A DNA stretch of 64,000 nt, from assembly GCF_024347135.1 (NCBI RefSeq), contig NZ_AP024907.1:115001-179000 (forward strand), written 5' to 3'. Below, in pieces: positions 48,132 through 57,541 of the stretch. Source of the DNA: Vibrio spartinae. GTDB lineage: Bacteria > Pseudomonadota > Gammaproteobacteria > Enterobacterales > Vibrionaceae. The notes below the pieces were generated by a model. It was not told the origin of the DNA. It ran no database searches and was given only the letters and a program-made list of their open reading frames with translations. The translations under genes were made by a program, and so were the position numbers. Each line of letters opens with the position of its first letter. The first letter of the stretch is position 1.

Positions 48132-49220
48132 TCACAGCGCATTATCGGTTTCGTAGAGATTATCCAGCGGCTCTTTGGTGTCGCCACCCGAAACTTGTTG
48201 TAAATGATCCGTGGTCGCCATCCAGCGTCTGACTTGTGCGTTGCTCGCGGAGGCAGAAATACCCGGCAGACTACTATCTATGACGACTGGGGCCGGATAA
48301 ATAATGGACCAGAGGTACAGCCAGATAGCCGCGTTATGCTTTTCTCCCTGCTGTGTCTGATTAAAGAAGTGAGTTTGTTGTTCCACAAAAGCGACCGCAT
48401 TATGCAGGGCGCGGTTCTCGTCACCGATAAATGGTGTTGATGCGACCGCTGAAGTTCGATAGGAGTCGATCGCGATCCCTTTGGGTTTGAGACGACTGAC
48501 CGCTTCCCGGGCAGCTTCACCCACCCAGCGGCCATGCAAATAATCTTTACTGTGATTGGAGTAGAATGCATCCAGCAATGATACGCGTTGTGGCACGATG
48601 TTGTTGGCAATCTGCCCCCGTTCTGCCAGTGTTGCCAGTTGATCCGCCAGACGGATCGCGACCTGATTACCCAAACTGTGTCCGGCAAGGCGAATATCAT
48701 TGCCCCGATATCCTTGCATGGCATTGAGATACTGTTGCAGTAATAATTCGGTGACATTCTCCGTCGGGCCAGCATGGTAGTTTCCGCGACTGTCGCGCCA
48801 GCGCATTTTTCTCGGCCCGTTGGCTGACCAGATTTTCGCTTCAGCATCTTTTAGCTCAGATTCATCAGCAAATTGATCCCAATATAACATGGCTACATTA
48901 TAGCCTTCGGCACGCCAGAGGTTGGCAAAGTCGATATCAGGTGTTCCCCCACCGTTTTCCCAGTAGACGGTTCTGTTTTGTTCGATCGTATGATTGGATT
49001 GCCAGCCATGAATCAGAATCAGTGTCGGTCTGGATGGATCATAATAGGTGCTGCCATTGCGTGTATTTTGCCCGCCTTTCTGATATTGGTCATTGGCGCC
49101 AAACCAGTACAACCCATAACTCAGTTGATCAAAATCTTGTTTCGGAAAGACACCCGTTTTAGCAATCGCGCTGAAAGACAGACATACACTCGCGAAGTAG
49201 ATGAAATATTTTTTTATCAT
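48132..49220 (-). CDS. Secreted alpha/beta-hydrolase (lipase-like)
   Basis: A 362-residue protein with a signal peptide (MIKKYFIYFASVCLSFSAIA-KT). The oxyanion segment LILIHGWQSNHT (~74) and the nucleophile elbow GHSLGN (Ser ~182) define an alpha/beta-hydrolase of the pancreatic-lipase-like type. Asp (VSLLDAFYSN, ~220) and His candidates (RALHNAVAF, ~273) complete a plausible triad. It probably acts in the periplasm or outside the cell on esters. The substrate is unknown. It stands alone, convergent with the recQ pair. Confidence 0.82.
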   Translation of the reverse strand: MIKKYFIYFASVCLSFSAIAKTGVFPKQDFDQLSYGLYWFGANDQYQKGGQNTRNGSTYYDPSRPTLILIHGWQSNHTIEQNRTVYWENGGGTPDIDFANLWRAEGYNVAMLYWDQFADESELKDAEAKIWSANGPRKMRWRDSRGNYHAGPTENVTELLLQQYLNAMQGYRGNDIRLAGHSLGNQVAIRLADQLATLAERGQIANNIVPQRVSLLDAFYSNHSKDYLHGRWVGEAAREAVSRLKPKGIAIDSYRTSAVASTPFIGDENRALHNAVAFVEQQTHFFNQTQQGEKHNAAIWLYLWSIIYPAPVVIDSSLPGISASASNAQVRRWMATTDHLQQVSGGDTKEPLDNLYETDNAL

Positions 49221-49804
49221 AATTTATCCATAGGTCTAAGAAAGAAAATAGGTCTAAGAAGTAAGTCACTTGAGCAAATGCTCAAATGGATAAAAACGGC
49301 TTTATGTTCAAGTGTCTATAACAAACGTATCTATTTTCTATATGACTCTCTGTTTTCTATACCGGCTCACATTTGTTGGCTCTATTGCATATAGTTATAA
49401 CGATAACAACCCTTGGATGACTTGTTATTCCTTCTGCTCATTCATTCGAATTCCATCATTCATCATGGCGCCAGAACTTTTTCGAGATAAAAAGGTGATA
49501 TTCGTAACAATATTGGAAACCGGTTTCCAATATTTGCCCTGAATCTGAAAAATCGTGCTGATCACCACAATCTATTGTTGTTTATAGAATTAGACTGGCT
49601 TTGAACAATAACTGAGCTCTCGAAAAAGTGCTGTGATTCTTTAAATATGATCGTTGCTGATGGTTGTTTCCGTATTTTGAAGCGTTGCCAAATCTGTCGA
49701 CGGTTGTGAGAACTGAGCGTGATGGACCTTTGGTTTCAAGGGAACATGGGGTCAATTTCGGGAGGATGGTCTGAAACGATAGATAAAATAAAGACGAGAA
49801 AACT
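49221..49804. other. Intergenic region with the porin promoter and operator
   Basis: About 580 bp between the lipase-like gene and the porin. Apart from the operator at 49509 I find no RNA gene or coding frame. The long leader between operator and porin start (about 270 bp) suggests either a distant promoter or a sizeable untranslated leader. Confidence 0.6.
49509..49534. promoter_or_regulatory. LacI-family operator upstream of the porin
   Basis: Perfect 26-bp palindrome centred on TTGGAAACC/GGTTTCCAA. The same core recurs before the PTS genes, so this porin belongs to the same regulon. Confidence 0.85.
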
Positions 49805-50962
49805 ATGGACAGGAAAAAACAGATGGGACTGAAGGTACTCCCAGTGATGCTGGCAGCCTGCTGGTCATTCAGTTCAGTTGCTGCCGCAGTGGATAAAGCA
49901 GCGCTGGACACTCAAATCCAACAACTCGAACAGTTACATCAGCAATATCAGAGTGAACTACAAAAGCTGAAAAAAGAAAGAATGGATTATGAAGAGTCGA
50001 TGGACACTGATTCGATTGCCTCGCTGAAAGCGATGATGGATCGGGTACATATCTTTGGTTTTTTCAGAGCAAAATACGATCACGATGATCGTGAGTCAAT
50101 TGGTTCCGGTGCCAATAACAAGCATTTCTATATGGATTTAGAAGGCAAGATGAAAGTCTCGGAAGACTGGAGTGCGAACTTCCAGATCGAGACACGTAAA
50201 GGCTATACCGTCACGCAGTCATGGCGTAACGGGGATAACGGCAGTAGTGACCAAGATGGGACATTACAGCGGATTTGGGTTGAAGGACGTCCTGGTGGTG
50301 TTGGTGTGACATTAGGGACGAAATGGTGGGGCTACGGATTTCAGGCGGTTCCGTTTGGTCATGCGGCCGACGGGGTTCAGCTTGATTATGATGTTTTGCC
50401 CGGATGGAATGCTAAAGCATTTTGGCTGAGACCAAGACAGGGTGATTTGGTGACCATGCCAAACAGTTCTGATGTTTCGATTGCCGGTGCGAACTTGACT
50501 GGTAGCTTGACCGATGATTTGCAGACCAGTCTGACCTTTGCGACTAACGAAAACAAAAGTGATGCACAGAAAATGGATCGGATGGGCGCATTTGAACTGC
50601 AATACCGCCTGACGGATGACATTCTACTCCGTGGTGCATTTGCGATGACAAATGCTGAACATCATAACACCAGCCAAGAGTACCGAATCGATTATAAAGA
50701 TACTGACTTAGCAGAAGTTGGGTCATATGGAATTTATTTCCGTTATATCGATTTCAGAAGATATGGGGACTACTCCCATGATGATGAATGGGGTTCATTA
50801 CCCAGTGATGCCAAAGGCGGCATTCTTGGGGTGAAATATGTGTTATTTAAAAATGTTGTCTGGGAAACCTTCTACTCAGTTCAGGAACGGTTCCGTTCTG
50901 GCGGTAGTGACGCAGGTGCCTATCGACATCTATTCCGTACTCAGATTGATTTCCATTTCTAA
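49805..50962 (+). CDS. Outer-membrane porin for beta-glucosides (putative)
   Basis: A 385-residue exported protein with a signal peptide (ending SVAAA-VD) and an N-terminal coiled coil (~30-66, QQLEQLHQQYQSELQKLKKE). The rest is a predicted beta-barrel of alternating hydrophobic strands ending in ...TQIDFHF, a terminal aromatic as required for barrel assembly. N-terminal coiled coils occur in sugar porins such as ScrY. A LacI-type operator upstream ties it to the PTS operon, so uptake of cello-oligosaccharides or other beta-glucosides is inferred. An ATG six codons later (49823) has a better-placed AGGA and may be the true start. Confidence 0.8.
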   Translation: MDRKKQMGLKVLPVMLAACWSFSSVAAAVDKAALDTQIQQLEQLHQQYQSELQKLKKERMDYEESMDTDSIASLKAMMDRVHIFGFFRAKYDHDDRESIGSGANNKHFYMDLEGKMKVSEDWSANFQIETRKGYTVTQSWRNGDNGSSDQDGTLQRIWVEGRPGGVGVTLGTKWWGYGFQAVPFGHAADGVQLDYDVLPGWNAKAFWLRPRQGDLVTMPNSSDVSIAGANLTGSLTDDLQTSLTFATNENKSDAQKMDRMGAFELQYRLTDDILLRGAFAMTNAEHHNTSQEYRIDYKDTDLAEVGSYGIYFRYIDFRRYGDYSHDDEWGSLPSDAKGGILGVKYVLFKNVVWETFYSVQERFRSGGSDAGAYRHLFRTQIDFHF

Positions 50963-51071
50963 GGAGGGCACAACAGCGTTGTTTTGTTTTTGTTCAATAT
51001 ATAAAGCTGTTTCACCAAACAGCGTCATAGATAGAAGTTAATAAGAAAAGCAGGTTATTAGAAAAGGGAAA

Positions 51072-51108
51072 ACCGACGGTTCAGGGGGAGAACTGTCGGT
51101 CTTTCTCA
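51072..51108. terminator. Terminator between convergent porin and PTS IIC genes
   Basis: ACCGACGGTTC / GAACTGTCGGT stem with an AGGGGGA loop. CTTTCTC follows on the plus strand and TTTTCCC on the minus strand, so it may act both ways. Confidence 0.7.
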
Positions 51109-51147
51109 TTCAGGTGGCTGCCTGCGGTGATTTCGGGCCATTGGATA

Positions 51148-52467
51148 TTAATGCTTTTGGGGCGCGATTTGCTCTTGCTGCGCGAGAATGATTTTCTCGT
51201 GGGCACGGAAAAAGGGGAGATAAAGACAATAGGCATTAACGAGCGCAAACAGCACCATTAATACGTTGGCGATACTGCCATTTGCGGCCCATGTGGCGCC
51301 GAGCGGGGCGGGAACAGTCCAAGGCAGCATCATGACGATTCGATCCAGTACGCCAATCGAAGTCAGATACCAAGCAATGGTGGCATTCAATATCGGGACA
51401 AAAATGAAAGGGAGAATAAATACCGGATTCATGATAATCGGAAAGCCGAACAAAATCGGTTCATTAATATTAAAAATTGCAGGCAATAGAGCAACTTTAC
51501 CGACCGACTTCATGTGGTTGGAGCGGCTCTTCAATGCAAGATATACCAGCGGTAGTGTTGAGCCAACGCCACCGATCAGGAGGAAAAAATCCCAGAATGA
51601 TGCGGTATAAATATGTGGTGGAATTTGGACTCCGGTTTCAATGGCTGCCTGATTGGCGAGCAGGTTGGTCATCCAAAAAGGATTCATGATGCTGGTGATA
51701 ATGATCGAACCGTGGATCCCGACAAACCACAAGAGCTGACAAACCAGAATCGAAATAATCACCGCAGCCAGACTGTCGGAGGCAAGAATGAGTGGCTTGA
51801 ACAGTGCTTCAATCAGGTGGGGGAAATGCACACCAGCATCATGCTTTAGGATGAGATCAAATAACGATAATGTCAGGAAGACGACAAAGATCGGAATGAG
51901 TAATTTAAACCCTTGTGCGGTAATCAGCGGTACGTCATCAGGCATATGGATGTACCAACCTTTCTTGATAAACAGGTTAATGACTTCAATGGCATAGATA
52001 CCTGCAACGAGTGCCGTAAAAATGCCACCGCCACCCAGATAGTAAAGTTCTTGGGTATTGAGTGTTGAAAATCCCGACAGCATCAGAAAAGAGAGGCAAC
52101 CAGTTAATCCGGATAAGCGTTCCGGAAGACGGTATTGTTTTGCCAGACTGGCGGAGACACCAAATGAGACGATCAAAGCAACCAGTCCCAGTGTGATTTG
52201 GTACATGGGCAGAATAACGGGTTGTAGACTGAGACTGAATGATTCCCACCACAGTGCGATAGTCGATGAGGATTCGCCCATTGGTAGGGTTGAGGTGAGT
52301 GGAAAAATCAGTGGTACCAAAATGCAACCGATAAAGACAAAAGGCATTGAGATCTGAAAACCATCGCGTAACGCGATCAGGTGGGGACTTTGGCTTAACT
52401 TCCTTGCATACGGTGAAAAATAATGATCAAGTGTGTCCGCGAACAGTCTGGTAACGGAATGATTCAT
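51148..52467 (-). CDS. PTS cellobiose-type IIC permease, divergent copy
   Basis: A 439-residue membrane protein of the lactose/cellobiose IIC family. About ten helices are predicted, with the conserved FGVHG-like active region (LLWFVGIHGSIIITSIMNPFW, ~240) and FNINEPILFG (~325), the sugar-site motifs. Transported sugar is phosphorylated by IIB. No IIA or IIB gene sits beside it, so it probably uses those of the neighbouring operon. An operator-like site precedes it, and it shares the 418-bp divergent promoter region with the main PTS operon. Confidence 0.92.
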   Translation of the reverse strand: MNHSVTRLFADTLDHYFSPYARKLSQSPHLIALRDGFQISMPFVFIGCILVPLIFPLTSTLPMGESSSTIALWWESFSLSLQPVILPMYQITLGLVALIVSFGVSASLAKQYRLPERLSGLTGCLSFLMLSGFSTLNTQELYYLGGGGIFTALVAGIYAIEVINLFIKKGWYIHMPDDVPLITAQGFKLLIPIFVVFLTLSLFDLILKHDAGVHFPHLIEALFKPLILASDSLAAVIISILVCQLLWFVGIHGSIIITSIMNPFWMTNLLANQAAIETGVQIPPHIYTASFWDFFLLIGGVGSTLPLVYLALKSRSNHMKSVGKVALLPAIFNINEPILFGFPIIMNPVFILPFIFVPILNATIAWYLTSIGVLDRIVMMLPWTVPAPLGATWAANGSIANVLMVLFALVNAYCLYLPFFRAHEKIILAQQEQIAPQKH

Positions 52468-52494
52468 GGCGATCCTTGTCCTTGATGAGTGGTT

Positions 52495-52513
52495 TTGGAA
52501 ACCGATTGTCCAA
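52495..52513. promoter_or_regulatory. Degenerate LacI-family operator before the divergent IIC gene
   Basis: TTGGAAACCGATTGTCCAA keeps the left half-site of the regulon operator exactly and part of the right. It lies about 28 bp upstream of the minus-strand IIC start codon. Confidence 0.65.
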
Positions 52514-52715
52514 CCTGCTATTCTTTCATAAACAACGATTTATAAATAAAGATTAGATCACACCTTCATATGGTGATATTGCCTTTTACTTTAGTAAAAC
52601 CGTTGGCAAAATCAGTGCCTTTCTTTCAATCAGCATGACTGTGAATCGATGAATCTGTTTGATGGATCATAGAATCATACTTGCTTGTGACCGTTTTAAT
52701 GATCAAATTCACATT

Positions 52716-52761
52716 CCCATGGATTACGCTTGGAAACCGGTTTCCAAGCGTAATCCATGGG
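52716..52761. promoter_or_regulatory. Perfect 46-bp palindrome containing the PTS operator
   Basis: The 23-base arm from 52716 to 52738 is exactly complementary in reverse to 52739-52761. Its centre is TTGGAAACC/GGTTTCCAA, the regulon operator. The outer arm starts CCCATGGATTACGC. It lies 125 bp before the IIB gene and 249 bp before the divergent IIC gene. There is no T run, so it is not an ordinary terminator. LacI-type control is very likely. The reason for the extra perfect symmetry is unknown. Confidence 0.9.
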
Positions 52762-52885
52762 CGCATACTTTCGGTGTCTAAACAGATAATCGCCTAAACA
52801 AATCAATCCGTATCTAAACAAATTAATGCTTAAGCGAAATCATCGTTGAAGCAAACGTATCGAAACGAAGTAAGGAGTCTCGATT

Positions 52886-53200
52886 ATGAAAAAAATCATG
52901 CTGTGTTGCTCAGCTGGAATGTCAACCTCGTTGCTGGTGAAGAAAATGGAAGCCGCAGCAAAAGAGCGTGGCATTGATGTAGATATAAAGGCCTATGGTA
53001 CCTCGGAGTTCAGTGATCAGGTAGGCAACTATCAAGTGGTTTTGCTGGGCCCTCAGGTTAAGTACATGCAACAGGACTTACAAAAGAAAGCCGACAAATA
53101 CGGTATCAGAGTCGAGCCTATCAATATGATGGATTATGGGATGCAAAATGGAGATAAAGTGCTTGATTTTGCAATAGAACTGATAGGCGAGTGCGTTTGA
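52886..53200 (+). CDS. PTS cellobiose-type IIB component
   Basis: A 104-residue cytosolic phosphotransferase subunit of the lactose/cellobiose class. The phosphorylated Cys is in the P-loop CCSAGMSTSLL (Cys8). IIB takes phosphate from IIA and gives it to the sugar bound by IIC. AAGGAG precedes the ATG. It is the first gene of the IIB-IIC-GH1-IIA operon under the palindromic operator. Confidence 0.95.
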   Translation: MKKIMLCCSAGMSTSLLVKKMEAAAKERGIDVDIKAYGTSEFSDQVGNYQVVLLGPQVKYMQQDLQKKADKYGIRVEPINMMDYGMQNGDKVLDFAIELIGECV

Positions 53201-53225
53201 GAAAAATCAGGAACAGGACATCAAA

Positions 53226-54554
53226 ATGAGTACTCTATACGACCATGTGGTCAATGCAATTGAACAAAAACTAACACCACTAGCAGTCAAAGTTGGTCAA
53301 CAGAAATATCTCACCTCGATCAGGGATGGTTTTATTGCGGCACTGCCGTTCATGATTGTCGGATCATTTATGCTAGTGTTTATCTTTCCACCCTTTCCCG
53401 CGGATACAACATGGGGCTTTGCCCGAGCGTGGCTGGACTTTTCGTCCGAGTACCGTGACCAACTCATGTTACCTTTCAACCTGAGCATGGGGGTTATGAC
53501 CGTGTTCATATCGGTCGGGATTGGCTCCAGTCTGGCTAAGCACCATGAGCTTGATCCGATGACGACCGGCCTGCTGGCATTAATGGCATTTCTGCTGGTT
53601 GCTGCGCCATTAAAAGATGGTTCGATATCGATGCAATTCTTGTCAGGACAGGGGATATTCACTTCAATCCTGACCGCGATTTATGCGACAGAAGTGTATG
53701 CCTTCCTGAAGCGTCATCATGTGACGATTAAACTCCCTCCGGAAGTTCCGACTGGTGTTTCCCGCTCGTTTGAAATTCTTATCCCGGTTTTGTTCATCAT
53801 TATGACGTTGTATCCACTCAATTTATTGATTGAATCACAAACCGGTATGATTTTACCTCAAGCGATTATGACATTACTTGAGCCATTAGTTTCTGCTTCT
53901 GACTCATTAGCCGCAGTATTACTTGCCGTCTTTATTTGTCAGCTCCTTTGGTTTGCTGGGATTCATGGGGCGTTAATCGTTACAGGGATCATGAACCCAT
54001 TTTGGATGACCAATCTGTCTGAAAACCAAACAGCGATGGCCGCAGGTGAAGCACTGCCTCATATTTTCCTACAAGGTTTCTGGGATCACTACTTATTGAT
54101 TGGTGGCGTGGGGTCAACCTTACCACTGGCATTTCTACTGCTGAGATCAAAAGCGGTTCACTTGAGAACGATCGGGAAAATGGGCATTGTCCCCGGCTTC
54201 TTTAATATCAATGAACCGATTTTGTTCGGGGCGCCAATCATCATGAACCCGATCTTTTTCCTGCCATTCATATTTATTCCGATGATTAATGCGGTGTTTG
54301 CGTGGTTTGCAGTGGACTTGGGTCTTGTTGCAAAAGTGGTATCACTGACGCCATGGACAACTCCGGGTCCAATCGGGGCATCATGGGCCGCTAACTGGGC
54401 CATTAGTCCGGTGATTCTGTCTCTATTGTGTATGTGTTCTGCTGCGCTGATGTATCTGCCCTTCCTGAAAGCTTATGAGAAACAGCTATTAGATAAAGAA
54501 GCAACCGAAGCGAAGAAGAAAGAAGCTGAGCATCCACAAGGCGTTACCGTTTAA
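53226..54554 (+). CDS. PTS cellobiose-type IIC permease, operon copy
   Basis: A 442-residue membrane permease homologous to the divergent IIC at 51148, with the same architecture. Both have LLWFAGIHGALIVTGIMNPFW (~240) and FNINEPILFGAPIIMNP (~325). The C terminus is a charged tail (KEATEAKKKEAEHPQ). It lies 25 bp after IIB. With IIB and IIA it imports and phosphorylates a beta-linked disaccharide, which the downstream GH1 enzyme then splits. Confidence 0.94.
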   Translation: MSTLYDHVVNAIEQKLTPLAVKVGQQKYLTSIRDGFIAALPFMIVGSFMLVFIFPPFPADTTWGFARAWLDFSSEYRDQLMLPFNLSMGVMTVFISVGIGSSLAKHHELDPMTTGLLALMAFLLVAAPLKDGSISMQFLSGQGIFTSILTAIYATEVYAFLKRHHVTIKLPPEVPTGVSRSFEILIPVLFIIMTLYPLNLLIESQTGMILPQAIMTLLEPLVSASDSLAAVLLAVFICQLLWFAGIHGALIVTGIMNPFWMTNLSENQTAMAAGEALPHIFLQGFWDHYLLIGGVGSTLPLAFLLLRSKAVHLRTIGKMGIVPGFFNINEPILFGAPIIMNPIFFLPFIFIPMINAVFAWFAVDLGLVAKVVSLTPWTTPGPIGASWAANWAISPVILSLLCMCSAALMYLPFLKAYEKQLLDKEATEAKKKEAEHPQGVTV

Positions 54555-54633
54555 TCGTGCGGTGCAACATCAACCAACAAGATAAGAGATATATAGTGCG
54601 GGCAGAGCAACTGCCCGCTGATGGAGAACAAAT

Positions 54634-56019
54634 ATGAAGTATCAATTTCCGCAGCGTTTCTATTGGGGAAGTGCAGCCTCAGCGACACAAACTGAAGGTG
54701 CGGCCTTTTCTGGCGGAAAAGGGGAAAATATCTGGGATCACTGGTACAAATCTGAACCGAATCGCTTTCATCAAGGAGTTTCTGCGACAGATGCGTCAAC
54801 GTTTTATGAGCATTTCCGTTCAGATATTCAATTGATGAAAGACATCAAGCATAACAGTTTCCGGACTTCGATTTCGTGGGCTCGTTTGATCCCTGACGGG
54901 ACTGGCGACGTTAATCCTGAAGCGGTTGATTTTTACAATCAAGTGATCGACACCCTGATTGAACAAGGGATCGAACCATTTATCTGTCTGTTCCATTTCG
55001 ATATGCCGATGAAGATGCAGGCACTTGGCGGTTTTGAGAATCGTCGCGTATTACAAGCCTATGCCGATTATGCCGAAACTTGTTTTCGTCTGTTCGGTGA
55101 TCGGGTGAAGCACTGGTTTACATTTAATGAACCGATTGTGCCGGTTGAAGGTGGTTACTTGTACGATTTCCATTATCCGAATGTGTTGGATTTTCGTCGT
55201 GCTGCAACTGTGGCCTATCACACCGTATTGGCTCATGCGATGGCAGTGAGCAAGTATCGCGATCTGAAACTGAGCGGACGGATTGGCATCGTGCTCAATC
55301 TGACACCGTCCTATCCTCGTTCACAACATCAGGCAGATCTGGAAGCTGCCAATATTTGTGATTTGATGTTTAACCGAAGCTTCCTTGATCCGGTGATTCG
55401 GGGGGAATATCCACAGCAACTCGTGACTTTACTCAAGCAATACGGGCAACTACCGAATATCCATGATGGTGATTGTGAGCTGATTGCTAAAAGTAAAATC
55501 GACCTACTGGGGATTAACTACTATCAGCCAAGACGAGTGAAAGCGCGGTTGAGTGCGGTGAACCCTAACGCACCTTTTGTACCGGAATGGTTCTTTGAGC
55601 CTTATGAAATGCCCGGCCGCAAGATGAATCCGCATCGGGGTTGGGAAATTTATGAGAAAGGCATTTATGACATTCTGACCAATCTACGGGAACACTACGA
55701 CAATATTCCTTGCTATATCTCAGAAAATGGCATGGGTGTCGAAGGGGAAGAAAAATTCCTCAAAGACGGACAGATTCAGGATGACTATCGCATTGACTTC
55801 ATTCGTGAACATCTGAAATGGATACACCGGGCCATTGAAGAAGGCTCTGCGTGTTTCGGCTATCACCTCTGGACCTTTATCGATAACTGGTCTTGGTGCA
55901 ACGCTTATAAGAATCGTTATGGTTTTTACCGACTGGATTTGGCAACACAGCAACGCAGCCTGAAAAAAAGCGGTGAATGGTTCGCTCAGGTGTCTGAAGG
56001 CAATGGATTTGATGATTAA
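54634..56019 (+). CDS. 6-phospho-beta-glucosidase, GH1
   Basis: A 461-residue cytosolic glycosidase. The GH1 N-terminal signature is FYWGSAASATQTEG (~8-21), the acid/base Glu in TFNEP (~167-171) and the nucleophile Glu in ISENG (~366-370). It hydrolyses the phosphorylated disaccharide made by the PTS to glucose 6-phosphate and the aglycone sugar. A GH1 enzyme in place of the GH4 CelF/ChbF type points to cellobiose or aryl-beta-glucosides more than chitobiose. It lies between IIC and IIA in the same operon. Confidence 0.93.
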   Translation: MKYQFPQRFYWGSAASATQTEGAAFSGGKGENIWDHWYKSEPNRFHQGVSATDASTFYEHFRSDIQLMKDIKHNSFRTSISWARLIPDGTGDVNPEAVDFYNQVIDTLIEQGIEPFICLFHFDMPMKMQALGGFENRRVLQAYADYAETCFRLFGDRVKHWFTFNEPIVPVEGGYLYDFHYPNVLDFRRAATVAYHTVLAHAMAVSKYRDLKLSGRIGIVLNLTPSYPRSQHQADLEAANICDLMFNRSFLDPVIRGEYPQQLVTLLKQYGQLPNIHDGDCELIAKSKIDLLGINYYQPRRVKARLSAVNPNAPFVPEWFFEPYEMPGRKMNPHRGWEIYEKGIYDILTNLREHYDNIPCYISENGMGVEGEEKFLKDGQIQDDYRIDFIREHLKWIHRAIEEGSACFGYHLWTFIDNWSWCNAYKNRYGFYRLDLATQQRSLKKSGEWFAQVSEGNGFDD

Positions 56020-56058
56020 AGTGCCGTATGCAAGGAGCACGGTGAATAGGAGTTTAGT

Positions 56059-56367
56059 ATGGATCTAGAAGAACAAGTCATGGGAATTATTGTCAATGCC
56101 GGGCAATCCCGGAGTCTCTGTTATGAAGCGCTACGCAGTGCTAAAAACGGAGATTTTGAACAGGCAGATATGTTGTTACATCAGGCGAGTGAATTTGCAA
56201 GTCTCGCACATCGTGTGCAGACGCAATTGATCGAAGCGGATGAAGGGGAAGGAAAAACACCGATGACGCTCATTATGGTTCATGCTCAGGATCATTTGAT
56301 GACATCGATGCTTGCCAAGGAATTGGTCGTTGAATTGATCGACGTACATCGGCGGATTGCACAGTGA
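56059..56367 (+). CDS. PTS cellobiose-type IIA component
   Basis: A 102-residue all-helical IIA of the lactose/cellobiose class. The phosphorylated His is in VHAQDHLMTSM (~73-83; the His of AQDHLM is the conserved one). It accepts phosphate from HPr. AGGAG lies eight bases before the ATG. It is the last enzyme gene of the operon and is followed by the regulator. Confidence 0.93.
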   Translation: MDLEEQVMGIIVNAGQSRSLCYEALRSAKNGDFEQADMLLHQASEFASLAHRVQTQLIEADEGEGKTPMTLIMVHAQDHLMTSMLAKELVVELIDVHRRIAQ

Positions 56368-56484
56368 ATGACTGGCCTTGATTCGGGTGATACGTTCAAT
56401 CCGGTGAGTCAATCACTGGATTGTTCGCGTAAATATTGTGCAGTCCTCTTGTTAAATATGTCTTCAAAGGTAAAATGAAAACAG

Positions 56485-56502
56485 ACGGGAACCGTTTTCC
56501 AT
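56485..56502. promoter_or_regulatory. Degenerate operator before the LacI-family regulator
   Basis: GGGAACC-GTTTTCC is a weaker version of the regulon operator, centred about 50 bp before the repressor start. It suggests autoregulation. Confidence 0.55.
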
Positions 56503-56545
56503 CCTGAATGTTCCCTTTGATTGACCTTGGTTAAATAGGATTGTC

Positions 56546-57505
56546 ATGGTTACTATCACTGATGTCTCACGGTTGGCAAATGTCTCAAAAGCGACGGTTT
56601 CTCGCGTGATGAGTGGCAGCCGGGGAGTGAAACAAGAAAGCCGCGAAGCGGTGCTCAGAGCGGCGGAAGAGCTCAATTATCGCCCGAATATCATGGCGCA
56701 AAGCCTTGCGACCCAGAAGTCTGATTATATTGGTGTCGTTTTGACCAGCTCAGATACCGGTCAGGTGTCTACTTTTCTGCCATTGCTGTGCGATGCACTT
56801 AAGCAAAGAGACAAGCGGATGTTGGTCAGTTTTGCTGACACACCGGAGGAATATCACCGAGTGATGGAATCGTGGGGGCATGGACAGTGTGATGCCATTA
56901 TCTCCTTTGGCGGTGATATACCGACTTTAGCTCTCGACAAAACGATTGCGGTTGATAGTTATATGCATGACAACTGTCGTTCTATTAGTTATGACTATCG
57001 TTTTGCTTGTGAGAGTGCCTGTCGTTATCTTTCCAGTCAGGGACACGCATCAGTCGCGATTTTGCTCGATGGTCAGAATTACGCGTCTCAACAAGTGCTT
57101 GAGGGATATAAAATCGCCATGCAAAACATGTCGATTCCGATCAACCGGCAACTCATTGTCAGTGCTGATGAAAGTGCAGAGTTGGCGATGATGAACCTTG
57201 TGAACAGTTATTCATCATTTACTTCACTGATCGTGATGAAAGACAGTCATGCCGCCGTCGCAATGAAACTGCTACAGGATTTTAACCTGTCTACCCCACA
57301 AGATATCTCTATTCTTTCTCTGGAAGATTCGTCACTGGCCAAGCAACTGACCCCGGCGCTGACGTGTATCAGTTATCCGTCTGAACGATTGATCGCTGTG
57401 CTGATGAAAGAGCTCGATAATTTCCTCGACCGTCATCCGTCAGAGAACAAATCAAGTATTCAGGGTAATCTGGTTGTACGAGATTCAGTGGTGAATCGCA
57501 ACTGA
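56546..57505 (+). CDS. LacI-family repressor of the beta-glucoside PTS regulon
   Basis: A 319-residue regulator. The N-terminal helix-turn-helix is ITDVSRLANVSKATVSRVM (~4-22). The hinge helix region is YRPNIMAQSLATQKSDYIGVV, and a sugar-binding-protein-like effector domain follows. LacI proteins of this subgroup bind palindromes with a central CG or CCGG, exactly the type of site repeated four times around the locus. It probably responds to the disaccharide or its phosphate. Effector and sites are inferred from context. Confidence 0.9.
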   Translation: MVTITDVSRLANVSKATVSRVMSGSRGVKQESREAVLRAAEELNYRPNIMAQSLATQKSDYIGVVLTSSDTGQVSTFLPLLCDALKQRDKRMLVSFADTPEEYHRVMESWGHGQCDAIISFGGDIPTLALDKTIAVDSYMHDNCRSISYDYRFACESACRYLSSQGHASVAILLDGQNYASQQVLEGYKIAMQNMSIPINRQLIVSADESAELAMMNLVNSYSSFTSLIVMKDSHAAVAMKLLQDFNLSTPQDISILSLEDSSLAKQLTPALTCISYPSERLIAVLMKELDNFLDRHPSENKSSIQGNLVVRDSVVNRN

Positions 57506-57541
57506 TATCGGTTTTGAGAGACAACCGGTTGACTCATCCTC

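Noticed and set aside
48278..48847. A 189-codon minus-strand frame within the lipase-like gene
   Set aside because: Out-of-frame shadow of the hydrolase; composition rich in Arg, Ser and Cys and no recognisable fold.
52716..52761. The 46-bp palindrome as a terminator
   Set aside because: No T run on either side, and it lies upstream of both divergent genes rather than after any gene.
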